In this document: piece after piece, positions 52,227-60,078 of the stretch
How the letters are laid out: each line of letters begins with the position of its first letter
How positions within the stretch are numbered: the stretch's first letter is position 1
Assembly: GCF_017916365.1 (NCBI RefSeq)
Contig: NZ_JAFMSU010000003.1
Location: 806,001 to 870,000, forward strand
Reading direction: 5' to 3'
Length of the DNA: 64,000 nucleotides
Origin: Rufibacter roseolus
GTDB taxonomy: Bacteria > Bacteroidota > Bacteroidia > Cytophagales > Hymenobacteraceae
The notes under the pieces: generated by a model
Seen by the model: the letters and a program-made list of their open reading frames with translations, nothing else
Database searches by the model: none
Told to the model about the DNA's origin: nothing
Position numbers and translations under genes: made by a program

Positions 52227-53516
52227 TTAACCGCGCATCTCGCGCTCTATGTCCTCCAGTTCCAGCGGGATGTTCTCCATCAAATCTACCGGACCGTTAT
52301 GAGTGATGAGGATGTCGTTCTCCAGCCTGATTCCCAATCCTTCTTCCCTGATGTAGATGCCGGGCTCGCAGGTGAAGACCATACCCTCTTCAAACGGGCG
52401 GTATTTATCGCCCACGTCGTGCACGTCCAGGCCCAGGAAGTGGGAGGTGCCGTGCGGGAAGTATCTCTTGTAAAGGGGCTGCGCGGGATTCTGGTTGTTC
52501 ACCTCTTCCTCAGAAAGCAGGTCCAGCTTGATGAGCTCGTTCTCCATCACCTTGCCCACAAATTTGTGGTACTGGTCCAGGGTGTTGCCGGGCACCAGCA
52601 TCTGCTTGGCGGTTTTCATCACGTGCAGCACGGCGTTGTAGACATCGGCCTGGCGCTGGGTGAATTTGCCGTTAACAGGAATGGAGCGGGAAAGGTCAGC
52701 GGCGTAGTTCGCGTACTCAGCCCCGAAGTCCATGAGCAGCACATCACCGTCTTTACACTCTCTGAAATTATCTACGTAGTGCAGGATGCAGGCATTGGCG
52801 CCCGAGGCAATAATAGAGCTATAGGCCGGGCCCCGGGAGCGGTTGCGCAGGAACTCATGGGCTATCTCGGCCTCAATCTCGTACTCCATCACGCCGGGCT
52901 TCACAAATTTGAGCAGCCTCCGGAAGGCTTTCTCAGTGATGTTGCAGGCGGTGCGCATGAGCTCAATCTCGCGCGGGTGCTTGAGGGAGCGCAGGTAATG
53001 CAGGTGCTGCGTGCTGCGACAATAGTTGTGTAAAGGGTATTTTTCCTTTATCTTCTTGATAAAACGGGCATCGCGGGTCTCTACCTCTACCACGGCACGC
53101 AGGTGCTCGTTGGAGTTGAGGTATACGTTCTCGGCGTACGGCATGAGCGAGTTCAGGATAGAGTCAAACTCATGGGTCCAGAAAACGGTCTCAATGCCGG
53201 AAACCTCGCGGGCCTGCTCCTTGGTGAGTTTGTAGCCTTCCCAGGTGAGGATGTGGTCATTGGTCTCGCGCACGAACAGGATCTCTTTGAGGCGCTCCTC
53301 ACGGGCATCGGGGAAAAGAATCAGCACACTTTCCTCCTGGTCTATACCACTCAGCCAAAGCAGGTCGTTGTTCTGCCGGAAAGGCATGGTACCGTCTGCG
53401 TTGGTGGGCATCACATCATTGGAATGGAAGATTGCCAGTGACTGCGGCTTGAGGTATGGGATGAATTTGTGGCGGTTGTGGATGTAAAGGTCTTTCCCGA
53501 TAGACTCGTATTTCAT
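52227..53516 (-). CDS. pepP: Xaa-Pro aminopeptidase (aminopeptidase P)
   Basis: 429 residues, cytoplasmic. It removes N-terminal residues that precede proline. The N-terminal domain (about 1-165) is the creatinase-like half (FRQNNDLLWLSGIDQEESVLIL). The C-terminal pita-bread domain carries the five metal ligands of family M24: Asp in LMDFGAEYANYAADLSRS (two Asp), His in HGTSHFLGLDVHD, Glu in TCEPGIYI and Glu in GIRLENDILI. It is upstream of the tolC gene on the same strand, with about 110 bases between them. Confidence 0.95.
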   Translation of the reverse strand: MKYESIGKDLYIHNRHKFIPYLKPQSLAIFHSNDVMPTNADGTMPFRQNNDLLWLSGIDQEESVLILFPDAREERLKEILFVRETNDHILTWEGYKLTKEQAREVSGIETVFWTHEFDSILNSLMPYAENVYLNSNEHLRAVVEVETRDARFIKKIKEKYPLHNYCRSTQHLHYLRSLKHPREIELMRTACNITEKAFRRLLKFVKPGVMEYEIEAEIAHEFLRNRSRGPAYSSIIASGANACILHYVDNFRECKDGDVLLMDFGAEYANYAADLSRSIPVNGKFTQRQADVYNAVLHVMKTAKQMLVPGNTLDQYHKFVGKVMENELIKLDLLSEEEVNNQNPAQPLYKRYFPHGTSHFLGLDVHDVGDKYRPFEEGMVFTCEPGIYIREEGLGIRLENDILITHNGPVDLMENIPLELEDIEREMRG

Positions 53517-53563
53517 GGCGGTACGTGTTGGCGTAGTTTGGTGTGCTACAAGCTTGGCGCTTC

Positions 53564-53598
53564 TGGCCTGCTTTTCTGAAATAGACCTTAAAACAAGG
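53564..53598 (+). repeat. Dispersed AT-rich palindrome, copy 21
   Basis: TGGCCTGCTTTTCTGAAAT then AGACCTT, tail AAAACAAGG, in the divergent gap between pepP and the subtilase gene. Confidence 0.45.
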
Positions 53599-53668
53599 TT
53601 TTGAGGCTTAAATGTATAACATTAAACGGTAATTTGCAGGCAAATAGCCTTCATTTAATCTCTGGAAC

Positions 53669-55231
53669 GTGAGGGTTTGTACAATAGTGTTTTTTTTCTG
53701 TGCCTTGGCTATAAGGAGCTTCTTTCCGGCCCAAGCACAGGCGCAACAGCGGTATTGGGTCATCTTCAAAGACAAGCCTGCCGCCGGTTCAGGCCCGATG
53801 GTGAGCGCGGCCGCCCTGGAAAGACGCCGCCTGCAAAACCTGCCCCTCGCCCAGTCTTCTGACCAACCGGTACACCCCGCCTACCTGGACAGTCTGACCC
53901 AAAAAGGCTTCACGGTTACGGCGGTTTCCAAGTGGCTCAACGCCGCCGTGGTCACGGCCAACCCCGCGCAGGTGAAAAGTCTGGAGCAAAGTTCTTTTGT
54001 GCGGGAGCTAAAGCCCATTACCGGGTATTTCAAGCCTACCCAGACCTCTACGCCTTACAAGCCGCTGTACGTGAGCAAAGCCCTGACCCAACTCAAGCCC
54101 GAGGCCATTCTGGCGGCCGGTCTCACGGGCCGAGGGGTGAAAGTGGGCGTGATTGATGCCGGTTTCTTTGAGGCCCCCAAGAAAGCGGGTTTACAGCCCA
54201 TTTTTGAAAACGGCCGCCTGAAAGCCTTCCGTGATTTTGTGAACCCCGCCCTGAGCCAGACCTACCACAAGCGCGAAACCTACATGGACTCCCACGGCAC
54301 CGATGTCTTGCTGTGCCTGGCCGGCTCTGACCCCGGTGCCCGGGTGCTGAGCGGCTTTGCCTCTGAGGCCGATTTCTACTTGGCCCGCACCGATCAGGGC
54401 AACCGCGAGAGCCGCGTGGAAGAGGAATACTTTGTGCGGGCGCTGGAATGGATGGACAGCCTGGGCGTGCGCCTGGTGAACTCCTCTTTGGGTTATGGCA
54501 CCGGTTTTGACAAACCCGAGGAAAACTACCGACCCGAGCAGATGGACGGCAGCAGCTACATTGCCCGCGCCGTGCAGATGGCTGTGGAGCATAAAGGCAT
54601 GATGCTGGTGATTGCGGCCGGCAATGACGGCAACAACAAGAAATGGCAGGTAGTGAACACCCCCGCCGATGCCGCCGGTGTGCTCACTGTGGGCGCCACC
54701 GACTTCTCCACCTGGAGCAAACAGGGCTACAGCAGCATCGGGCCCACTTTTCTGCCCTACCTCAAACCAGATGTAGTGTGTTTCGCGGCCTCAGGGACTT
54801 CTTTCTCAGCACCCGTTATTGCCGGACTGGCCGCCTGCCTTTTAGAAGCAAACCCCAGCCTCACACCCCAACAGTTAACCGACATTATCCAGAAAAGCAG
54901 CCATCTGTACCCCTTCGGAAATAACTATGTGGGCTACGGCGTGCCCGATGCAGGCAAAGCGCTGGAGCTAACGCAAAGCTTGGTTAGCCCAGATCAGGTG
55001 CACGCCGTGATTCCAGTAACGGGCAGCATGTTCAGTTTCAAGACTGATTCTGTGCGTGGAATACAGGAAAACGGTGGCATTGTGCTGTATCGGAAGGCCT
55101 CCCAGACCAAGGTCATGAGCCAGCAAAAACTATCCAGCCGCCTCAAGAAGATTGTGGTAAACCGGCTGCCCGGCGAGACCCACACCACGGTACAGGTTGG
55201 CCCCAAAGTAATGGAGTTGGTTTGGCAGTAG
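53669..55231 (+). CDS. Secreted subtilisin-like serine protease (S8 family)
   Basis: 520 residues from a GTG start (MRVCTIVFFFCALAIRSFF), the only start that gives a full signal peptide (ending AQAQAQ). A short inhibitor-like propeptide follows (about 27-120, RYWVIFKDKP, VTAVSKWLNAAVV). The catalytic triad is visible: Asp in GVKVGVIDAGF, His in DSHGTDVL and Ser in ASGTSFSAPV, with the oxyanion Asn in VIAAGNDGNN. The C-terminal 85 residues are a beta-rich tail that resembles, but does not clearly match, a T9SS sorting domain. It is a single gene. Confidence 0.93.
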   Translation: MRVCTIVFFFCALAIRSFFPAQAQAQQRYWVIFKDKPAAGSGPMVSAAALERRRLQNLPLAQSSDQPVHPAYLDSLTQKGFTVTAVSKWLNAAVVTANPAQVKSLEQSSFVRELKPITGYFKPTQTSTPYKPLYVSKALTQLKPEAILAAGLTGRGVKVGVIDAGFFEAPKKAGLQPIFENGRLKAFRDFVNPALSQTYHKRETYMDSHGTDVLLCLAGSDPGARVLSGFASEADFYLARTDQGNRESRVEEEYFVRALEWMDSLGVRLVNSSLGYGTGFDKPEENYRPEQMDGSSYIARAVQMAVEHKGMMLVIAAGNDGNNKKWQVVNTPADAAGVLTVGATDFSTWSKQGYSSIGPTFLPYLKPDVVCFAASGTSFSAPVIAGLAACLLEANPSLTPQQLTDIIQKSSHLYPFGNNYVGYGVPDAGKALELTQSLVSPDQVHAVIPVTGSMFSFKTDSVRGIQENGGIVLYRKASQTKVMSQQKLSSRLKKIVVNRLPGETHTTVQVGPKVMELVWQ

Positions 55232-55256
55232 CCGCTTCGCTTTAGCCATTCCGTTT

Positions 55257-55300
55257 AGGAGCCGTTTTCAAAGAAAGAGCCCGGAAACAGGTTCCGGGCT
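55257..55300 (+). repeat. Dispersed AT-rich palindrome, copy 22, fused to a 9-bp hairpin
   Basis: TAGGAGCCGTTTTCAAAGAA then AGAGCCC, tail GGAAACAGG. Bases 55278-55286 (AGCCCGGAA) pair with 55292-55300 (TTCCGGGCT). It lies between convergent genes and may also terminate transcription. Confidence 0.5.
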
Positions 55301-55330
55301 TCGGGGCAAATAAGTAGTTAAGGAAAAGTT

Positions 55331-57805
55331 CTATTGGGACAGATCCACCTTGTAAGGGAGGTTTAGCTTGACGTTCACGGCTTTCCCGTTCTGTTTTCCC
55401 GGAATCCAGGTGGGCATGTTCTTGAGGGCTTTTTCCAAAGCCTGGTCCAAAGCAGGATGAAGTTTCTTTATCACCTCTACCTTCGTGATCTTGCCCTCGG
55501 CGGTGACCACAAAACTGGCGATGACCATTCCCTCTACCTTTGCCTGGCGGATTTCTTCAGGTAAACCGACCTTCTCAGAGAGATACTTCATCAAAGCCGC
55601 CTGACCTCCTCCAGGAAACTCAGGCATTTGCTGCACGGCCACAAAAACCTTCTCCTCCTGATTATACGCCGGTTCATTGGTGCCATTGGCCGCTGCTTCC
55701 GCTACCACTCGGTACGGAACCGTGTATTTCACCGATACCGCTTTCCCGTTCTGCATGCCTGGTCTCCAATTGGGCATATTCTGTAGCGACTGCACGAAGG
55801 CCTGGTCTAGGCTGGGATGTAGCTTCTTTAATACTTGTACATCTGTTACTTTTCCTTCCGGATTAATCACAAAGGAAGCCACCATCATGCCGGAGATATT
55901 GGCCCGTTTGGCATCTTCGGGATAGGCAATATTCTCTTTCAGGTACTTCATCATGGCTGCCATTCCACCGGGAAACTCGGGCATCTGCTCTACGGCGATG
56001 AAAACCAAGTCTTTCGCAGCGGCGGATTTCTCCTGGGTCACATTTGGATTTTCATTGCCTTCGGTCCCTGGCAAATTAATATTCATAATTGTGGCAAACT
56101 CCACCGTTTCTTTGGAAACAACCGCTGCACCTTTCAGGTAAGCTGGTGTCCAGCGAGGCATCTGCTTTACCACGCGTAGAAATTCTTTTTTTTCCGAAGC
56201 TGTGGCTACTATATTCAGATAAGGCTTGATAGAAGGCTTGACGAAGGTTACCTCCTCGACTTGACCGTCAGCCCCGATGTTGAGTTCTGCCTTTATATAG
56301 CGCAGGAACTTCACAGTGCTATCAGTCCTTCCTTTGGCTTCTAACGCAGCTTTAGGTGTAATAACATCTTTAGGTGCAATGTATTGGGTATGAAGGTAAC
56401 GGATCATGGCATCTTTACCACCAGGATACTCTGCACGTTTGGTGACAGAACTGTTGGCATCTCCTGCCTTTGAAGTAACCGAGGTCTTTTGCTGCCGGCT
56501 GGCTAGGTAGTCTGCATAAGACAGGAAATTTCCGCTCACGCTGGACACCGAAATGGTTTCTTTGGACGTGATGGCTTTGCCGTCTTTCTGAGCCGGCGTC
56601 CATTTGGGCATCTGGCTTACCATCTGGGCAAACTGTGCGTGGATGGCTTTCACCACCTCAGGGTCATTGGGCCGCACTTCCAGGCCCAGGCTTTTCCCGT
56701 AGCGGGGCGTGCCGTCTGTACCTATCTCCAACTCAATGCTGCCTTTCACCTGCACAAAGTCGTTCTGATTCTTTCTCTTCTGGAAAGCTATCTGCGGCAG
56801 CACCAATTGGTTCTTCACGTAGGCATTGAGCGCCTCGCGGCCGCCGGGGAACTGGGCGGGTCCGTTCTGCACCTTGGCCGTTGTCTCTGCGCTACTTTCA
56901 GGAACCGGGGCCGGACGCATGGCGGCTACCGCTACCAAAACCAGGACCAAAACAGGAACTACCATCAGCATGCGGCTGAGTTTGGGGGACTCATGCAATC
57001 TTTTCATCATCTTGATTCTGGTTAGGGTGAGGGATTTATTGAGGAAAAAGTAACTGCCTAAAGGAAAGTCGGCGCTCCTGAGCACCTGCTTTGCCAGGAG
57101 CGAAGAATACAAAGCCGGACCGGAGGTTTTAGCTACTTGGGCATCGGCGATAAACTCATGGGTTTGTTCCAGGGCCTTTTTATACAGCACCAGCAGCGGA
57201 TTAAACCAAAACACAATTCCTATCAGAGACACCAACAGCACATCCAAGGTGTGTCGCTGGTCAATGTGCACCTGCTCGTGCTGGAGAATGCGTTCTGTTT
57301 CCTCCGGGGTGAGCGTTTGGCTGTTGTCAAAGAAAACCCAGCGCCAGAAAGAGAAGGTGGGGAACTGCCCATTGGTGAGCACCACGGGCGCCCGGTTGGG
57401 TAAGTAAATGGAAATGCCCTCCTGCCTGGCAAACCTTCTGAGATGGAAGACCTGTACTACAAACCTGCCAGCAAAGAACAATACGCCTAGACCGTAGGCC
57501 GCGTACAGCAGGTTCCAGTAGTCAAAGGATTCCTCGGGGGTGATAACTGCCTCACCAGTTACCAAAGGCATTCCCATGGCAGTTTCAAACACCAAGGTGG
57601 GTTCTGGTTCCAACTCCTGCGGCCAGATACTGAGGCCCGGTAGGTTGGAGAGCGGCAAAAGGCAAGCCAGCAGGATGGCCGCCAGCAGGTAGAACCGGTT
57701 AAACTGGAAACAAGTCTCCCGTTTCAAAACCAGCACGAAGAAGAGGTAGAGTAACACCAGGCCTGCGCCTGATTCCAGCAGGTACTGCAGCAGCGCCTCA
57801 TTCAT
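55331..57805 (-). CDS. BlaR1-like M56 membrane metallopeptidase with four TonB-type C-terminal repeats
   Basis: 824 residues. The N-terminal 300 residues are the M56 unit: membrane helices near 13-28, 38-55 and 98-120, the zinc motif HEQVH (176-180) with E217 in THEFIADAQ, and a fourth helix near 278-296. After that comes a periplasmic part with four units of the TonB C-terminal/'FPGG' type, starting near residues 320, 460, 610 and 720. Each unit ends in an MP-x-W-x-P segment (MPKWTP, MPRWTP, MPNWRP, MPTWIP). The gene overlaps the upstream repressor gene by 8 bases. It probably senses an envelope signal and cleaves the repressor; the repeats may contact other envelope proteins. Confidence 0.88.
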   Translation of the reverse strand: MNEALLQYLLESGAGLVLLYLFFVLVLKRETCFQFNRFYLLAAILLACLLPLSNLPGLSIWPQELEPEPTLVFETAMGMPLVTGEAVITPEESFDYWNLLYAAYGLGVLFFAGRFVVQVFHLRRFARQEGISIYLPNRAPVVLTNGQFPTFSFWRWVFFDNSQTLTPEETERILQHEQVHIDQRHTLDVLLVSLIGIVFWFNPLLVLYKKALEQTHEFIADAQVAKTSGPALYSSLLAKQVLRSADFPLGSYFFLNKSLTLTRIKMMKRLHESPKLSRMLMVVPVLVLVLVAVAAMRPAPVPESSAETTAKVQNGPAQFPGGREALNAYVKNQLVLPQIAFQKRKNQNDFVQVKGSIELEIGTDGTPRYGKSLGLEVRPNDPEVVKAIHAQFAQMVSQMPKWTPAQKDGKAITSKETISVSSVSGNFLSYADYLASRQQKTSVTSKAGDANSSVTKRAEYPGGKDAMIRYLHTQYIAPKDVITPKAALEAKGRTDSTVKFLRYIKAELNIGADGQVEEVTFVKPSIKPYLNIVATASEKKEFLRVVKQMPRWTPAYLKGAAVVSKETVEFATIMNINLPGTEGNENPNVTQEKSAAAKDLVFIAVEQMPEFPGGMAAMMKYLKENIAYPEDAKRANISGMMVASFVINPEGKVTDVQVLKKLHPSLDQAFVQSLQNMPNWRPGMQNGKAVSVKYTVPYRVVAEAAANGTNEPAYNQEEKVFVAVQQMPEFPGGGQAALMKYLSEKVGLPEEIRQAKVEGMVIASFVVTAEGKITKVEVIKKLHPALDQALEKALKNMPTWIPGKQNGKAVNVKLNLPYKVDLSQ

Positions 57806-58175
57806 CTTCTTTCTTGTCTAGGTCCTCCTTTACGTGTTTCAGCATTTCCTCCAGTTCCTGCAGGTCCATGTTCTCCTCTTTTGCAAAGAAAGAAACCAGG
57901 CGCTTGAACGAGCCCCCAAAGTAGCCGCTCACAAAGTTCTTGAGGTAGAAATGGCGGTAATCGTCGCGGGCGATGAGCGGGTAATACTCGTGGGTCTTGC
58001 CGTAGGCCTTGTAGCCTACAAAGCCTTTCTTCTCCAGAATGCGCACAATGGTGGAAACGGTGTTGTAGGCAGGTTTTGGCTCCGGCAACTGGTCCAGGAT
58101 GTCCTTCACGAAGCCCTGTCGCAAATTCCAGAGAATCTGCATAACCTGCTCTTCGGCTTTGGTTAACTCTTTCAT
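57798..58175 (-). CDS. BlaI/MecI/CopY-family repressor
   Basis: 125 residues from the ATG at 58175 (MKELTKAEEQVMQILW), the usual start of this family; an in-frame ATG at 58229 adds 18 residues that overlap the operator. It has a winged helix-turn-helix N-terminal domain (LTKAEEQVMQILWNLRQGFVKDIL, YNTVSTIVRILEKKGFVGYKAYGKTHEYYPL) and a C-terminal dimerisation helix. It should repress its own operon until cleaved after signalling by the M56 protein, whose gene it overlaps. A double palindromic site lies 34-69 bases upstream of this start. Confidence 0.93.
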   Translation of the reverse strand: MKELTKAEEQVMQILWNLRQGFVKDILDQLPEPKPAYNTVSTIVRILEKKGFVGYKAYGKTHEYYPLIARDDYRHFYLKNFVSGYFGGSFKRLVSFFAKEENMDLQELEEMLKHVKEDLDKKEDE

Positions 58176-58208
58176 AGGTAGGAAGTCATGGTGATGAAAT
58201 AAACCTAC

Positions 58209-58244
58209 AACTAATATTTTAGTTTTCAAACTAAATACTTAGTT
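58209..58244 (-). promoter_or_regulatory. Two tandem 16-bp operators of the BlaI-like repressor
   Basis: AACTAA-N4-TTAGTT occurs twice, at 58209-58224 (spacer TATT) and 58229-58244 (spacer ATAC). The centres are exactly 20 bp apart, about two helical turns, so two dimers could bind the same face. They lie 34-69 bases before the repressor ATG. Confidence 0.8.
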
Positions 58245-58263
58245 ATTATTAGGTAAAAATAGT

Positions 58264-58310
58264 AGGAGCCCCATGAGACGGTATTGTATACCGCCTCATG
58301 GGGCTCCTTT
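58264..58310 (-). terminator. Terminator between the DUF937 gene and the repressor operon
   Basis: A 14-bp stem (58264-58277 with 58294-58307) plus an inner CGGTA/TACCG stem, separated by an A-C mismatch. On the plus strand it ends in TTTT; on the minus strand it lies about 65 bases after the DUF937 stop. It sits directly upstream of the operator pair. Confidence 0.8.
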
Positions 58311-58374
58311 TGTACAGCCGTGCCGCTAAAACATTCTTTAGATCAGGAATGCAGGCAAAATAGTTTTTAGCTCA

Positions 58375-58833
58375 TTATTTGAACAACCCACCTAAACCGC
58401 CCAGATTACCTAATCCGCCTAAACCACCTTTACCCAACATGCCTGTGAGGGATTCTGTGATGCTGGAGGGGGTGATGCTGTGATCATTGGGATCATTGGC
58501 CTTGTGGGTGAATTTCTGCAGCAGGGCCGGCAAAGCGGCTGCAATGGCGGTGGTGGCCGCTGCAGGCAAACCAAACTTACTTCCCAGGCTACTTACCACA
58601 TTATGGGTGATGGAGGCAATCACAGGATTACCTGCGGTCGCGCCGCCGCCCTGCAACATAGACAACAATCCGCCTATACCGCCTTGGGTGACCAACTGGT
58701 TGGCTAATCCATTGGTAACCTGGTGGGCAACCTCATTGTGCACTGCATCTGCCTTTCCTGGGGGGATGGCTGCCGCCACCTGGGGGTTGCTGCCCAATTG
58801 CTGCTTTACTAAGCCTAATATTTGATCAAACAT
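58375..58833 (-). CDS. DUF937-family protein
   Basis: 152 residues, no signal peptide. The start MFDQILGLVKQQLGSNP and the helical, Gly/Ala-rich body (GGLLSMLQGGG, NPVIASITHNVVSSLGSKFGLPAAAA) fit DUF937, whose YidB-like members have unknown function. The C-terminus is a GLGG-rich tail (GMLGKGGLGGLGNLGGLGGLFK), low-complexity and probably disordered. The gene is flanked by a terminator and an unannotated spacer and appears monocistronic. Confidence 0.85.
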   Translation of the reverse strand: MFDQILGLVKQQLGSNPQVAAAIPPGKADAVHNEVAHQVTNGLANQLVTQGGIGGLLSMLQGGGATAGNPVIASITHNVVSSLGSKFGLPAAATTAIAAALPALLQKFTHKANDPNDHSITPSSITESLTGMLGKGGLGGLGNLGGLGGLFK

Positions 58834-58989
58834 GCGTAACTCCTTTACTTAAGTGAATGTGGATTCTCTGTAAACGGAGTTCAAACCAGAATTGTTAATG
58901 CAGGCTTTTTCATTGGCCACCCAATTGGGAAACCGAATTGACTCACGCAATATGGCAGAACAGGGAATTTGCCGTTTTTTCAACTTTGC

Positions 58990-59802
58990 TCATTTCTCTC
59001 CTTCCTTTACTTCATAGGCAAATGAATAAATAGCCGGTACTGCCTTCCCTTTTTGTTTGGCAGGTTTCCAGGCAGGCATCTCCTCAATGGCTTGCCTTAC
59101 CGCCTTGCTGAAGTCTGGGTGCAGGGCCCTGGTGATACGGATATCCGTTACTTTACCGGTTTCTGAGACCAGGAACTCTGCCTCAAAAACACCAGTTACT
59201 TTCATCTGTCTGGCGTCTTCCAGGGAGGCTTTCTTTTCCTTCATGTACTCCCACAGGGCCTTCTCTCCGCCCGGGAACTCAGGGGTTGCCTGTAGTTTAG
59301 GTTGTTCCTGCTGGAGGTGCCCATTGATAATGTTGGCAAGGGCATTATTAGGAGTGAGTCCTTTCCAGGCTACCTTAAGCGGAACCGAAGACCTAACGGC
59401 TACGGGAACCCCTTGGTGTACGCCGGGCTTCCAGGTGGGCATGGCGGAAACCACCCGCACCATCTCGGCATCCAGAATTGGGCTTAATTTTTTCACGACC
59501 TCCACCTGAGACACTTTTCCCTCTGGGGTAATGACAAAAGACGCCACCATGGTGCCATTCAAGGGCTCGTTGGGCAAGCCAGGCAGCATCCTGAAATTAT
59601 CAGTCACAAATTTGAGCATGGCGCTTTGCCCGCCCGGAAACTCCGGCATCTGGTCTGCGCTCATGTAAACTTTTTCCTCAGCGCGCTTTTCCTGGGCAGC
59701 CGCAGACAACCCAACACAGAGCCCTGCCCAAAGCAAAACCATGAATTTAAACCCTTTTGCAGGAGCAAAGGGCCAAAACAGACCAAGTACGCTTCTTATC
59801 AT
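58990..59802 (-). CDS. Secreted protein with two TonB-type C-terminal domains
   Basis: 270 residues. A signal peptide or anchor lies at about 18-36 (FKFMVLLWAGLCVGLSAAAQ). Then come two FPGG units: MPEFPGGQSAMLKFVTDNF to MPTWKPG, and TPEFPGGEKALWEYMKEK to MPAWKPAKQKGKA. They match the repeats on the M56 sensor at 55331-57805. There is no N-terminal TonB membrane anchor plus proline-rich linker, so it is not an energising TonB protein. It may bind the same envelope partner as the sensor. It is on the same strand as the sensor operon but separated from it by the DUF937 gene. Confidence 0.85.
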   Translation of the reverse strand: MIRSVLGLFWPFAPAKGFKFMVLLWAGLCVGLSAAAQEKRAEEKVYMSADQMPEFPGGQSAMLKFVTDNFRMLPGLPNEPLNGTMVASFVITPEGKVSQVEVVKKLSPILDAEMVRVVSAMPTWKPGVHQGVPVAVRSSVPLKVAWKGLTPNNALANIINGHLQQEQPKLQATPEFPGGEKALWEYMKEKKASLEDARQMKVTGVFEAEFLVSETGKVTDIRITRALHPDFSKAVRQAIEEMPAWKPAKQKGKAVPAIYSFAYEVKEGEK

Positions 59803-60078
59803 TTTGCAGGTTTTATGGAAAGTTTCTTAAAGGTTTGCTATGCCTAAGCCAGGAGCAATGATGCATCAATATAGGATAAATCATCTATACATTTTTACCC
59901 ATATTCAAAACCTTGAGCAATCCCGCGAAAATTATTTCCTATGCAGGTTACTTTCCCTAATCTGACCAGAATGCTGCGGCTGGGCAAAGCCTTTAGCTTC
60001 TCTTTTCCGTAATTTTCTACCTTGGACCTCCGGCTCAATCTACTTCTCCCGGAAGAATGCTAATATTGCGGTGCTGAT

